64,000 bases of DNA from Candidatus Pacearchaeota archaeon (GTDB lineage: Archaea > Nanobdellota > Nanobdellia > Pacearchaeales > GW2011-AR1). How positions within the stretch are numbered: the first letter of the stretch is position 1; each line of letters begins with the position of its first letter. Under the pieces are notes generated by a model. That model had not been told where the DNA came from. It did no database searches and saw nothing but the letters and a program-made list of their open reading frames with translations. Shown one piece after another: positions 53,101 through 61,084 of the stretch. The stretch lies in NCBI GenBank assembly GCA_019659125.1, contig JAIFVX010000001.1:276135-340134 (forward strand), read 5' to 3'. The position numbers were made by a program, and so were the translations under genes.

Positions 53101-54258
53101 ATTTGAATATTCCCCAGCTATCTGTTGATATTCACATTTACCAGTATCAACACTGCATCGCACAAGCTTGCAACTGGAGCTTGGAGCATCGCAATCAGCT
53201 ACAGTCGTACAGGACTTACAAATAGAAGTGCTAGGATTATCAGGATTAACTGCACATCGGGGGTCAGCGCAGTCGGTAAGTCCATTACAATCATTATCAA
53301 CTCCGTCGTTACACGTCGCTTCACCGTACGGCTGATATTTAGGATTAGTGTCGTGATTAGGGATATCAGGACACCAGTCATAGAAATCGGCGATTTGGTC
53401 ATGATCTCTATCTAAATCATCAGTGTCAAAGACAAGAGTAGTGGTGGTAGTTCCCGTCCGACCTACACCCGGACCTCCATACGCTCCAGGGCATGCCTCG
53501 CTTGTTGCAGTTACTGTTATTGTATTTCTATCTATATAATGAGCGAGTACCCCGTCATCCCCAATAGGGGGATTATAATCCCAAGTAGCTAAATTAGCCT
53601 CTGACCAAAAGTTAGATGAAGTACGAGTTCCATAATAGTAAGCGCAGCGGCCGTCAGGACACACACTTTCAGAAGTAGGAGATCCAAAATATCCGCACAC
53701 AGTTTGTTCGCCGTATTCTATGCATTCCCATGTACGATAAGCAAGACATTGAGGATTTTGGTCAGGAGGGGCACCTATTGTACAGGCTGGAGGATCACCC
53801 TCTCGCGTATATTGACCGACTATACCCTGATACCCTCTAATGAAGAGATATCCGGAGTTAATAGATAAGGTAAGATGAACGTTGTCACATATCGTTCCGC
53901 GAGGACATATGTCGCATCCCCGCTGGAAACAGGTCTCGAGTGCCTCAGGGGTTTGTTCCGATATATCTGCATCACAGAAAAGGGCCTTGCATAGACCTAC
54001 ATCCTGTCCAATCATGGAGCTATAATGGAAATTGTTAGGAGTTGGATCAGGAGTCCAATCAACATGTCGGCTGCTGAATCCTCCACGAATATACGTGTCG
54101 GGATCAGTGGTGAATGGACCGCATGCGCCGCTGTTGTCAATATCGGAAGAAGCACTCAAAACATCAGGCATTGGCACAGGATAGGATGAAGAAAAATTAA
54201 CAAGCAATAAAAGTATGAATAGAGAACATACAATAAGAATAAAATTGAAATATTTCAT
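50173..54258 (-). CDS. Large Cys-repeat surface protein with C-terminal anchor
   Basis: 1361 residues. A signal peptide (about 1-25, ILIVCSLFILLLLVNF) is followed by a Cys-rich region, an Asp-rich calcium-type segment (DTDDLDRDHDQIADFYDWCP), a MopE-like CNDGVDNDCNGLTDCADPRC, then twelve tandem ~30-residue Cys repeats (about 393-753). Ig/PKD-like domains follow (about 770-1060; TFSSPGQKTVLVRIKDSDG), then another Cys-rich part. The protein ends in a membrane helix and basic tail (IATIIIIVAIYVFYLILRKK). It shares its start base with the upstream gene's stop. Likely a cell-surface stalk or adhesin. Confidence 0.8.
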   Translation of the reverse strand: MKYFNFILIVCSLFILLLLVNFSSSYPVPMPDVLSASSDIDNSGACGPFTTDPDTYIRGGFSSRHVDWTPDPTPNNFHYSSMIGQDVGLCKALFCDADISEQTPEALETCFQRGCDICPRGTICDNVHLTLSINSGYLFIRGYQGIVGQYTREGDPPACTIGAPPDQNPQCLAYRTWECIEYGEQTVCGYFGSPTSESVCPDGRCAYYYGTRTSSNFWSEANLATWDYNPPIGDDGVLAHYIDRNTITVTATSEACPGAYGGPGVGRTGTTTTTLVFDTDDLDRDHDQIADFYDWCPDIPNHDTNPKYQPYGEATCNDGVDNDCNGLTDCADPRCAVNPDNPSTSICKSCTTVADCDAPSSSCKLVRCSVDTGKCEYQQIAGEYSNGLGDHQCNVHTECMGSACVMVLGPGQNECNELGASCQPKHAVCDNGQCIVQDGEGVNACIDDVDCGVKHSECQIQFGHLYQCVQVNGPGPNQCSGPAFSSCDPFHTECNPSGACVSVLGPGENRCNYNQQCNAQHADCVNSQCQLVNGPGLDTCSLETSCISTYAQCNENGQCVVAQGTQSDECSSTADCDSSHTECYNNACRAVDGPGYDECTIIGTSCQPKHAECRNDACTLVDGVGPNRCVSTKDCIKSYGACENNQCISKKGIGVSECIMDTQCVGEKHTVCNNNDQCIAVNGAGEDMCSSANDCKNSHTDCENEQCAVVPGEGIDTCTLGASCSPMYAKCVSNACVAVAGTNADECTRDSDCGVNGGYQVTAAYWTDFQGNILTPADRRSSLGDVLHLIAETRGVPEGTQIEFDIREQDQGLNPDDQLDLGLTAPTNASGVAQLQWIPTLDNYNAADDSPFFSEYSDNQIEFFFRASAVGSGFSSSGDNVSDIRNVTNTGGNTAPFAHIEAPIHRQVYFVNTQLDFKVMGSDAQGPIEGIEWTIEEEPGFSSSSATFTHTFSSPGQKTVLVRIKDSDGVWGEDQIAILVIASPGMLTYINKPNHHEIVVNESFKIDYSANDSYVLDAGSQSCPTVTCLAGNCPQQTQNVPTSCSGSTQLSVTNGPKGFNSLNFSWNFDDGHENVGDGVVEGTQTYGAPSRTFNDKKADLGLNYNNGALQSSASRVFTLLGKSQCMGGQFVVLTNDEGFLLEKKSTADIGVCKGLDGLTGTQDDCCPGGQICSDVSEGSRCILSDYAQCSDYADAGTCTLDPAGVGDPERAGSDGRLKDPSGNDCGTTKSDGTIVQCNGCKWKDTIEADDAVQTHCYLEKHYETSTKCAYNCATQAAESECVNGLQSVSVTGDVSELSELCAQQGITPSCTSSSDSVPCGQAIALPFFSARNTIATIIIIVAIYVFYLILRKKPSHARRKK
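52000..53082 (-). repeat. Twelve tandem Cys-rich repeats (coding)
   Basis: Units of about 28-35 residues with the pattern (H/Y)-x-x-C-x(3-5)-C-x-x-x-x-G-x-G-x-x-x-C-x(4-7)-C. Examples are HADCVNSQCQLVNGPGLDTC, HTECYNNACRAVDGPGYDEC and HTDCENEQCAVVPGEGIDTC. Each unit has four cysteines, so one or two disulfides per unit are likely. DNA identity between units is only moderate, so they are old or selected for divergence. Confidence 0.8.
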
Positions 54259-54755
54259 TATTTCGCTCCCCTTTCATGAGAACACGTAATGCGAGCATCA
54301 CTGGCGACAATATTGCTACAATAGTCTATAGTACTGTGAGTTGTAAAGTACATCCAGCAATAGTCCTTTGAGGTCAAAGAAAGAGGCGATTGAGAGGGAT
54401 TAAATTGAGAATAGTAAGGGAATCTCACACTTTGATCAAAATCTGATAAGCACGTTGAAGAATCACTCAATGAAAATCCAGTTTGTATTTTACACCTAAC
54501 AATCTCTTGGGAATCAGTAAGATTGTTACATCGGACAACCGCTGCTTCCTTTTGTGATTTCGAGACCATTTCAACATACGACGAATAATCAGATGTAGAG
54601 TTAGCAGATGTGTAAATGAGATGTTGCTGCTTCTGAGAAGAGTTTTTAAGAATTAAAAATCCAAGGATGGCCCCGAGAACGATGATGACAAAGATGATGA
54701 CAAAGATCAATAAGTAACGTCTTGGACCACTGCTCAGATTCACCTCTTCAGCCAT
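54258..54755 (-). CDS. Membrane-anchored protein with extracellular Cys-rich domain
   Basis: 165 residues from ATG 54755; a TTG five codons earlier is in frame. One membrane helix (about 14-38) follows a short cytoplasmic part. The outside domain is Ser/Thr-rich with six cysteines (VVRCNN, IVRCKI, STCLSD, DYCWMY, DYCSN, ITCSH) that could form three disulfides. Its stop overlaps the ATG of the 1361-residue Cys-repeat protein (TAATG), so the two are co-translated and may form one complex. Confidence 0.6.
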   Translation of the reverse strand: MAEEVNLSSGPRRYLLIFVIIFVIIVLGAILGFLILKNSSQKQQHLIYTSANSTSDYSSYVEMVSKSQKEAAVVRCNNLTDSQEIVRCKIQTGFSLSDSSTCLSDFDQSVRFPYYSQFNPSQSPLSLTSKDYCWMYFTTHSTIDYCSNIVASDARITCSHERGAK

Positions 54756-54789
54756 CCCAAAAATGAGCAAAAGAACTTTAAAAAGTTAC

Positions 54790-56055
54790 CTACAAAACAA
54801 TTCTATCGTTCAATTCACCTGCAACATTCTCCAGCATCTTTTCTTTAACGTTTTTCTTCCACCCGTAGTGCCCAAGAACCCATCCTAATTTTATGAGAGC
54901 TGTTTCTGCAAGCATGTCTTCAAGGAAAATAACTCCTGCATCAAGCAGTTCCCTGCCTGTTGAATAAACATACGGATCAACTCTTCCAAACACTGTTTGC
55001 GCTGCAATACCTACAACAAAGCCATTCCTAATGTGCTTCTTAAGAGAAGGCAGCCACGAATGAGGCGCATCGGAAGGAGGCAAATGCCCGAGACCAGCAG
55101 CCTCAATGATAATTCCTTTATATTTCAGAGCATAAAAATCAAGGATGCTTGCATCTTGGCCAGGATAAAATTTGACAAGTGCAACTTTATCACTAAAAGA
55201 TATATCCAATTCAGTTTTCCCCGAGTGTCTTTTGTTGTAAGAAGATAAAAACTCAACTTTATCAGGAAAAACTCTAGCAAGCGGCTCGGCATTCACGGGC
55301 TTGAATGCATCTCTTCGTGATGAATGCAGCTTTCTCACCTTAGTTCCCCGCAATGCATAGCAAAAGTCATCATTGACTGATGCATGTCCAACAAGCATAA
55401 CTTCAGCCGCATCAGAAAGCGCCATTTGGGCTGCACACTGCAAGTTCAAATGGGCATCACTGCTTGCCCTATCAACGCTTCTCTGGCTATACGTCAACAC
55501 GACAGGCTTTGTCAATTCCTTTAAGAAAAATGAAAGAGCTGCAGCAGTATAATGAAGTGTATCTGTACCGTGAGTAATAATCACTCCCTGGATTTCAGGA
55601 TCATCAAGCATTGCCTTTGTTTTCTGTGCGAGTGCAATCCAATGCTCAGAACTCATAGCTTCGGAAAAGACCTTGAAGGGCACTTCAACTTTCTTCACAT
55701 TGACTTTAGAGAATAATTCAGGATAGAATCGTGCAAGTTCTGCAGGATTCACTAAAGGATGCACTCCTCCGGTCCTAGAATCAAGCTTGCTTGCAATCGT
55801 TCCTCCCGTAATAATCAATCCGATGGATTTTGCTCCAGACTTAATAGGAACATGCTCATTTCCTTTTTCTTCCTTGAATTTCTTGACCAGGGTGCTTGCA
55901 AGGATGTTTTCCTTAGGAATTCCTATGTTATACCCTGACTTGAGTTTTAAAAGAACAAAAGAACTGTCATTGTTCTCTAAGATTGTCCCTTCAATCTCGT
56001 CTTTCGCCAAATGCAATACAACTATATCTCCAGGATTAAAGTTCAATTCTGCCAT
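54790..56055 (-). CDS. gatD: Glu-tRNA(Gln) amidotransferase subunit D (asparaginase-like)
   Basis: 421 residues. The N-terminal ~70 form the GatD-specific barrel (FNPGDIVVLHLAKDEIEGTI). The L-asparaginase fold follows with catalytic T86 in ITGGTIAS and HGTD at 162-165 in the second motif. It liberates ammonia for GatE, in the archaeal route to Gln-tRNA(Gln). Both conserved Thr sites are present, so active. It is 5.5 kb from gatE, not in its operon. Confidence 0.95.
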   Translation of the reverse strand: MAELNFNPGDIVVLHLAKDEIEGTILENNDSSFVLLKLKSGYNIGIPKENILASTLVKKFKEEKGNEHVPIKSGAKSIGLIITGGTIASKLDSRTGGVHPLVNPAELARFYPELFSKVNVKKVEVPFKVFSEAMSSEHWIALAQKTKAMLDDPEIQGVIITHGTDTLHYTAAALSFFLKELTKPVVLTYSQRSVDRASSDAHLNLQCAAQMALSDAAEVMLVGHASVNDDFCYALRGTKVRKLHSSRRDAFKPVNAEPLARVFPDKVEFLSSYNKRHSGKTELDISFSDKVALVKFYPGQDASILDFYALKYKGIIIEAAGLGHLPPSDAPHSWLPSLKKHIRNGFVVGIAAQTVFGRVDPYVYSTGRELLDAGVIFLEDMLAETALIKLGWVLGHYGWKKNVKEKMLENVAGELNDRIVL

Positions 56056-56088
56056 ACAACTCCAGAGGAAAACGCTATAAAAAACTTG

Positions 56089-56514
56089 CTAACGAACTAC
56101 TATATGTCCAGGATCTACAATTCTAGTACGAAAAGGATACGTGTAATAAATCATCTCTGCAAGAAACCGTTCAGCTACCATCCAATTACTAAAAGCATCC
56201 GCATTGCGATCATACAGGGATTGTTGATAAGCGAAAATCGTCATATCTCCCCTTAGACCGTTCTCTAATGTTTGGTCATTAATCTCTGTTCTTCCATTAC
56301 GAGAAGCAAATTTAAACAGTTTGGCTTTTGCCAAGTTCCAATCATTAGTAGCAGTATAACTTTCTCCCTCTTCCCTGGTTGCATAAAGAAGGTATGCAAC
56401 ACGTTTCAATAGCCCATGAATTATGGGGTGTGTATCGGCTTGAGCAGAATCAATTGCTTTCTGTAAGTCAGAAATCTCTCCTATACCTGCCAGCGTTCCA
56501 GCCTCTGCAATCAT
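56089..56514 (-). CDS. Helical hypothetical protein
   Basis: 141 residues from ATG 56514; seven more from a TTG at 56535. Soluble and helical, with an aromatic C-terminal part (WMVAERFLAEMIYYTYPF). I do not recognise it. It lies downstream of tRNA-Arg on the same strand and 33 bases before gatD, with which it may be transcribed. Confidence 0.5.
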   Translation of the reverse strand: MIAEAGTLAGIGEISDLQKAIDSAQADTHPIIHGLLKRVAYLLYATREEGESYTATNDWNLAKAKLFKFASRNGRTEINDQTLENGLRGDMTIFAYQQSLYDRNADAFSNWMVAERFLAEMIYYTYPFRTRIVDPGHIVVR

Positions 56515-56553
56515 TGCGTTTTTAAGAATCAGCAATATTTAAAATCTTCCTAC

Positions 56554-56625
56554 TGGGCCCAGGAGGAATCGAACCCCCGTCAACGGATCCGAAGTCCGCT
56601 ATTCTATCCACTAAACTATGGGCCC
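56554..56625 (-). tRNA. tRNA-Arg (anticodon TCG)
   Basis: Minus-strand cloverleaf: acceptor GGGCCCA/TGGGCCC over 7 bp, and the anticodon stem GCGGA/TCCGT, whose first base pairs as G-U, with loop CTTCGGA giving anticodon TCG. The T arm includes GGGGGTTCGATTCCTCC. The discriminator is A with no encoded CCA, and there is no intron. Confidence 0.96.
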
Positions 56626-56670
56626 TACAAAACTATTAAATAGGAAGGTTTTTAATTCTATTGAAAGACT

Positions 56671-57786
56671 ATGGGGAAAACGTTTATCGGCTTGGCTGCA
56701 CTCCTCGGCACAATTGTCGGAGCGGGGTTTCTTGGCATTCCCTATGTAGTGATGCAGTCAGGATTCCTCATAGGAGTTGCACACCTTGTCTTGATAGCAT
56801 GTATTATTGGGCTGACAACGCTCTATATGGGAGAGGTCATGCTAAGGACAAAAGAGAAACATCATCTTGTCGGATATGCAGAAAGATATCTAGGGAAGAA
56901 AGGAAAAATGCTCATGCTTGTTTCTCTGCTTTTTGGGCTTTACTCAGCGCTTCTTGCATATCTTGTAGCTGAAGGCCAGTCATTGAGCCAATTGCTGTTC
57001 AATACTTCAAGCTATTCATTTGCAAGCAGCGTAGTATTTTGGGCATTCTTATCATTGTTAACCTATGAAGGTATGAAGGCGCTGAAAAAAGGCGAAGCGA
57101 TAGGACTTATACTCATGTTCGTCCTCATCATATCTCTTTCAGTATTCTTCTCAAATAAGATCAATATAGACAACATAACCTATCTCAATACACATAATTT
57201 CCTTGCACCATTCGGAGTCATAGTCTTCTCATTTTTAGGATTTTCATCTCTTGCCTCTGTGGAGGAGATTATAGGAAATGACAAAAGATTGTTGAAAAGA
57301 ATAATCATACTCGCTTACATACTCTCCCTGGTCATGTATATTATATTTGCATTTCTAGTTATAGGATTTAAAGGGCAGAATACTCCGCAACTTGCAACCC
57401 TGGCACTCGGGAAGCCGTTCATACTTCTTGGTGTCATAACCATGTTCAATTCGTATCTTGCACTTTCCATTGCACTAACACAGACATTCCATCTTGACTT
57501 GAAGAAGAAAAAGACAGCCTCCTGGATTTATTCAATCATCATACCTATCATTGCGCTTAGTGTACTTGAAATGATTCATGCAGCAAGCTTTGTTGATATA
57601 ATAGGACTAGGCGGAGTTCTTTCCGGATCGATTGGAGCTATCCTTATTATTCTCATGGTAAAAAATGCAAAAAAAGAAGGCAATAGAAAGCCAGAATATT
57701 CTATACCCTATTCAGATCTTGTGACCTGGATACTTATCGTGCTTTTTGCGTTTGCAGGCATCGCTGAAATAATCAAGATAGTATGA
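56671..57786 (+). CDS. Amino-acid permease (HAAAP/APC-type)
   Basis: 371 residues, about eleven membrane helices. The first helix carries LGTIVGAGFLGIPYVV, the unwound substrate-binding segment G-x-G-x-x-x-(G/A)-x-P of aromatic/neutral amino-acid transporters of the APC superfamily. Likely an H+- or Na+-coupled importer, plausible for an organism with limited biosynthesis. The stop overlaps the next ATG by 4 bases. Confidence 0.85.
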   Translation: MGKTFIGLAALLGTIVGAGFLGIPYVVMQSGFLIGVAHLVLIACIIGLTTLYMGEVMLRTKEKHHLVGYAERYLGKKGKMLMLVSLLFGLYSALLAYLVAEGQSLSQLLFNTSSYSFASSVVFWAFLSLLTYEGMKALKKGEAIGLILMFVLIISLSVFFSNKINIDNITYLNTHNFLAPFGVIVFSFLGFSSLASVEEIIGNDKRLLKRIIILAYILSLVMYIIFAFLVIGFKGQNTPQLATLALGKPFILLGVITMFNSYLALSIALTQTFHLDLKKKKTASWIYSIIIPIIALSVLEMIHAASFVDIIGLGGVLSGSIGAILIILMVKNAKKEGNRKPEYSIPYSDLVTWILIVLFAFAGIAEIIKIV

Positions 57787-59735
57787 ATATAGACACTATA
57801 GTCAAAAAAAGAACTCCTCTCCTTCTAGGGATCATTATGCTCTTCATAATTGTAGTTATCATTATCCCATTTATTCAATACAATAACCTCTATTCGTGGG
57901 ATGGCTCTGGCCAAGTGGCTGCCATGGAATACTTTGACCAGCAGTGCTTCCCGAAATTTGTATGTTGGAACCAGCATTATTTTCTAGGTTATCCTCAAGG
58001 GCAGTTCTATCCTCAAGGATTTTACTGGATCGTTTCGCTTGTTCATAGACTAGGGGTTTCTCTCACCCTCAGCATAAAACTTCTTCTTGCTCTTGCCATG
58101 CTTGCATTTCCACTCGCGGTATACTACTTCTTTAGAAAATCTCATGTAGATGAAGACCGCTCGCTGCTTATCACCATCTCAGCGGTTGTAGTATACTTCA
58201 TCTCACAAGGATACGATGGGGGCAATATAAAAAGCATTCTTGATGTTGGGCTCTACACACATTTCTTTGCTATGCCTCTTCTATTCTTTTACCTAGGTAG
58301 TGTACAAGAGTATATGGAAGATAAGAGGTCAATGTTCATTCCAACTCTCTTGTTTGCGTGCATCATCCTTACACATATTATGATAGCTATTGCTGCAGTC
58401 CTCGCATTCTGCGCGCTTTTCATGCAGAGCCCCATAAAGAAGATGCATAGAAAGAAATTAATAAAAAAATCATTTCTTCATATCCTGGGTGTGTTTGGGT
58501 TGACAGCATTCTGGGTAATACCCTTTCTGGCCAAGATGGAATATTCTGCAAGTGTAAAGCTTTCAGGAATCTACCTCATCAACCCTCTCTTCTTGTTTAT
58601 GATAGGGCTGTTTTCACTTTCATTTTTCATGAATTACTGCAAAGACAAGGTTTTCATCCCACTCTTCCTTCTTGTGATTGTCATTGTTTCAATTGTGGTG
58701 GACGCATATATCCCCATCCCCATCCATATCTACAGGCTGAATGTGATTCTCAATATACTGGTTATTGCATGCTTCATTCTCATGTTGTCAAAGCTTCCAG
58801 GAAAAACCTCCAGCTACATCCTATCAGGGCTCATGCTTTTCCTTATGATGTATCTTATTTTTGACATAGGAAACTACCATGCCCAAGGGATTCATGATCA
58901 GGAAATTCCTTCCTTGCCAGATATGCCTAATGCACGATATTATCTAGATATACCTCCCTATGCCGAGACCAGTCCGCACTATATTCAAACGCTTGCTCCC
59001 CAAAGGAACGACATTAAATCTCTAAAGGGATTGTTTGTCGAAGGAAGCAAAAACTCGCACTACATCCTTGCATTTGATTACCTCAATGATCCATTTAATC
59101 TTGTCTGGGGATATACCCTTCCTGAAGAGATCAAGACGCCTCGAATCTATTCGATTATACAAAAATCATATAATATTTTCGGAGTTTCAAAGACGTATGA
59201 GATATCACAACGCTCAATCCGAGCAAATGTTTCAAAAGTAAACTATTATAGGGGTGAGGCTCCCCTTTTTGAAAATTACTCATTTATTCTTCGGGATTCA
59301 GGAAATAATACAATTATTGAGTCTCTCGATTATATCCCTCTTCCATTGGATACGACACTTGATGCCTGGTTCTATGATGAAAAGCTTGAATACATGTCTC
59401 TTGGGACAATCCCACAAGCACCATTTGAAAAAGGCACAATCACGAACGTAAATATAGAACCAAAAAAAATATCTTTTTCAGTAGACAGATTCTCACCTGT
59501 GCTTATAAAAATAAGCCATTTTCCAAACTGGAAGGCATATAATGCTTCAGGAGCGAGGATCCCAGTCTATGAAGTGACTCCAAGCCTCATGTTTGTCATG
59601 GGAGAAGGAAATATTACACTGCACTATGAATATATGTGGTATGAAAAGATAGCAATAGTGTTAAGTCTGCTTACAATGCTAGTTATCATAGGAAATGCAC
59701 TTAAGAAAGGATCTTTACGAGGATTTTTCTCGTGA
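57783..59735 (+). CDS. Polytopic GT-C-like membrane protein
   Basis: 650 residues. About twelve membrane helices fill residues 12-365, with an early extracellular loop carrying the charged YSWDGSGQVAAMEYF. A C-terminal soluble extracellular domain of ~250 residues follows and a last helix (about 620-640) ends it. This plan is that of GT-C glycosyltransferases and related lipid-sugar transferases. A D-x-D-like metal motif is not obvious. Co-translated with the permease. Its 3' end overlaps gatB by 35 bases on the other strand. Confidence 0.65.
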   Translation: MNIDTIVKKRTPLLLGIIMLFIIVVIIIPFIQYNNLYSWDGSGQVAAMEYFDQQCFPKFVCWNQHYFLGYPQGQFYPQGFYWIVSLVHRLGVSLTLSIKLLLALAMLAFPLAVYYFFRKSHVDEDRSLLITISAVVVYFISQGYDGGNIKSILDVGLYTHFFAMPLLFFYLGSVQEYMEDKRSMFIPTLLFACIILTHIMIAIAAVLAFCALFMQSPIKKMHRKKLIKKSFLHILGVFGLTAFWVIPFLAKMEYSASVKLSGIYLINPLFLFMIGLFSLSFFMNYCKDKVFIPLFLLVIVIVSIVVDAYIPIPIHIYRLNVILNILVIACFILMLSKLPGKTSSYILSGLMLFLMMYLIFDIGNYHAQGIHDQEIPSLPDMPNARYYLDIPPYAETSPHYIQTLAPQRNDIKSLKGLFVEGSKNSHYILAFDYLNDPFNLVWGYTLPEEIKTPRIYSIIQKSYNIFGVSKTYEISQRSIRANVSKVNYYRGEAPLFENYSFILRDSGNNTIIESLDYIPLPLDTTLDAWFYDEKLEYMSLGTIPQAPFEKGTITNVNIEPKKISFSVDRFSPVLIKISHFPNWKAYNASGARIPVYEVTPSLMFVMGEGNITLHYEYMWYEKIAIVLSLLTMLVIIGNALKKGSLRGFFS

Positions 59736-61050
59736 GAGCAAAATCAGCCCTTTTTTGCGTAAGCTTCATGACCTGACCCATGAGAAAGTTGAGTGCATTG
59801 CTATCCCCAGCCCTATAATCGCTCACTGCCTTTGCATTATGAGACACTACCTCTTTGGCAATCTTTTCTAATTCCTTTATATCAGTTATCTTTCCTTCAA
59901 CATTATTAGGCATAAAGCTTCTAGGATAGAATTGATTGAGCATCTCCTTAGCTTTTAGAGGAGTGATTTTACCATCTTTAACAAGCTTAAGAAGTGCAAC
60001 AAAATGCTCAATAGTGATGGAAACTTCATCAAGATTTTTTGAATGATAGTTTAAAACCCTCAGCAATTCTATAGTGACCCACGGCAACGCGAATTGAGGA
60101 TCAATCTTTTCGGAAACACCTTCAAAAAACTCGGCGATATCCCTATGCTTGGTCAAAATCGCCGCATTCTTCTCATCAATGGAATATTTCTTGATAATCT
60201 TCTCAAGTTTCTGTTGAGGGGATTCAGGAAGATTATTCTTAAGAGCATTCACGAACTTAGTGTCAAGCACTAAGGGCTGCAAATCAGGATCGCTAATGAA
60301 ACGATAGTCATCCTGGCTCTCTTTCTCACGCATACTCATCGTCTTTCCTCTCTTTTCATCAAATCTTCGTGTCTCTCGAACACTCCCTTCTTTTACCTGG
60401 CGCTCCAGTTCATATTCAATAGCCTCATATACAGACTCCAAGGAATTAATATTCTTTACCTCAACTCTCTTGGTTTTTCCAGGAATGCTGACATTGACAT
60501 CAACCTTTATTCCAGCATCAGAGTCTGCAGCCTTTAAGTATGACAAGGAGTGTAAAAGCTTCTTCAGCCAATCAACAACCTCTTCAGCCTGAGAAAAGTC
60601 AGGAGCAGTTACAATTTCAACCAAAGGCAAACCCGACCTGTTATAATCAATCTCTCCCGTATCAGGATTCCAGGAAGCTGGATCTTCCTCGAGATGCATA
60701 CTTGAAATCTTAATTCCATAAAATGTTCCGTTACTCCCTACGGGGGATGTCCCCTCACCTGATAGTGTACCCTGATAACCTTTGGGCAGATCAGGCCAGT
60801 CATAATGTTTTCTTTGCCAGGTCATGCTATCATTGATAGTGCATCCAAGCATTAATCCAATCTGAACAGCCTTTTCTACTGCACTTTTGTTAGGAAGCAT
60901 GGGCTTAGCACCTGGCTGTCCTGTGCAGATAGGGCATATATTTGTATTAGGTTTCAAGCCTTTCTTTCGAGAAGCAATACATGAACAAAATAACTTCTCA
61001 CGCGTTATAAGATACGTATGAATCTCAAGCCCTATCATTCCCTGCTTCAT
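59701..61050 (-). CDS. gatB: Asp-tRNA(Asn)/Glu-tRNA(Gln) amidotransferase subunit B
   Basis: 449 residues. MIGLEIHTYLITREKLFCSC begins the kinase-like cradle. The zinc ligands come from CSC and CPICTGQPG, and the GatB hallmark NRSGLPLVEIVTAPD is present. The C-terminal helical and YqeY domains end the chain. The ATG at 61050 is preferred: GGAAGGA lies just before it, and the in-frame TTG four codons earlier does not. It joins GatA and GatC for Asn-tRNA formation, although its gene is separate. Confidence 0.94.
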   Translation of the reverse strand: MKQGMIGLEIHTYLITREKLFCSCIASRKKGLKPNTNICPICTGQPGAKPMLPNKSAVEKAVQIGLMLGCTINDSMTWQRKHYDWPDLPKGYQGTLSGEGTSPVGSNGTFYGIKISSMHLEEDPASWNPDTGEIDYNRSGLPLVEIVTAPDFSQAEEVVDWLKKLLHSLSYLKAADSDAGIKVDVNVSIPGKTKRVEVKNINSLESVYEAIEYELERQVKEGSVRETRRFDEKRGKTMSMREKESQDDYRFISDPDLQPLVLDTKFVNALKNNLPESPQQKLEKIIKKYSIDEKNAAILTKHRDIAEFFEGVSEKIDPQFALPWVTIELLRVLNYHSKNLDEVSITIEHFVALLKLVKDGKITPLKAKEMLNQFYPRSFMPNNVEGKITDIKELEKIAKEVVSHNAKAVSDYRAGDSNALNFLMGQVMKLTQKRADFALTRKILVKILS

Positions 61051-61084
61051 ACATCCTTCCAAGAATCATTCTATAAAAACATTC

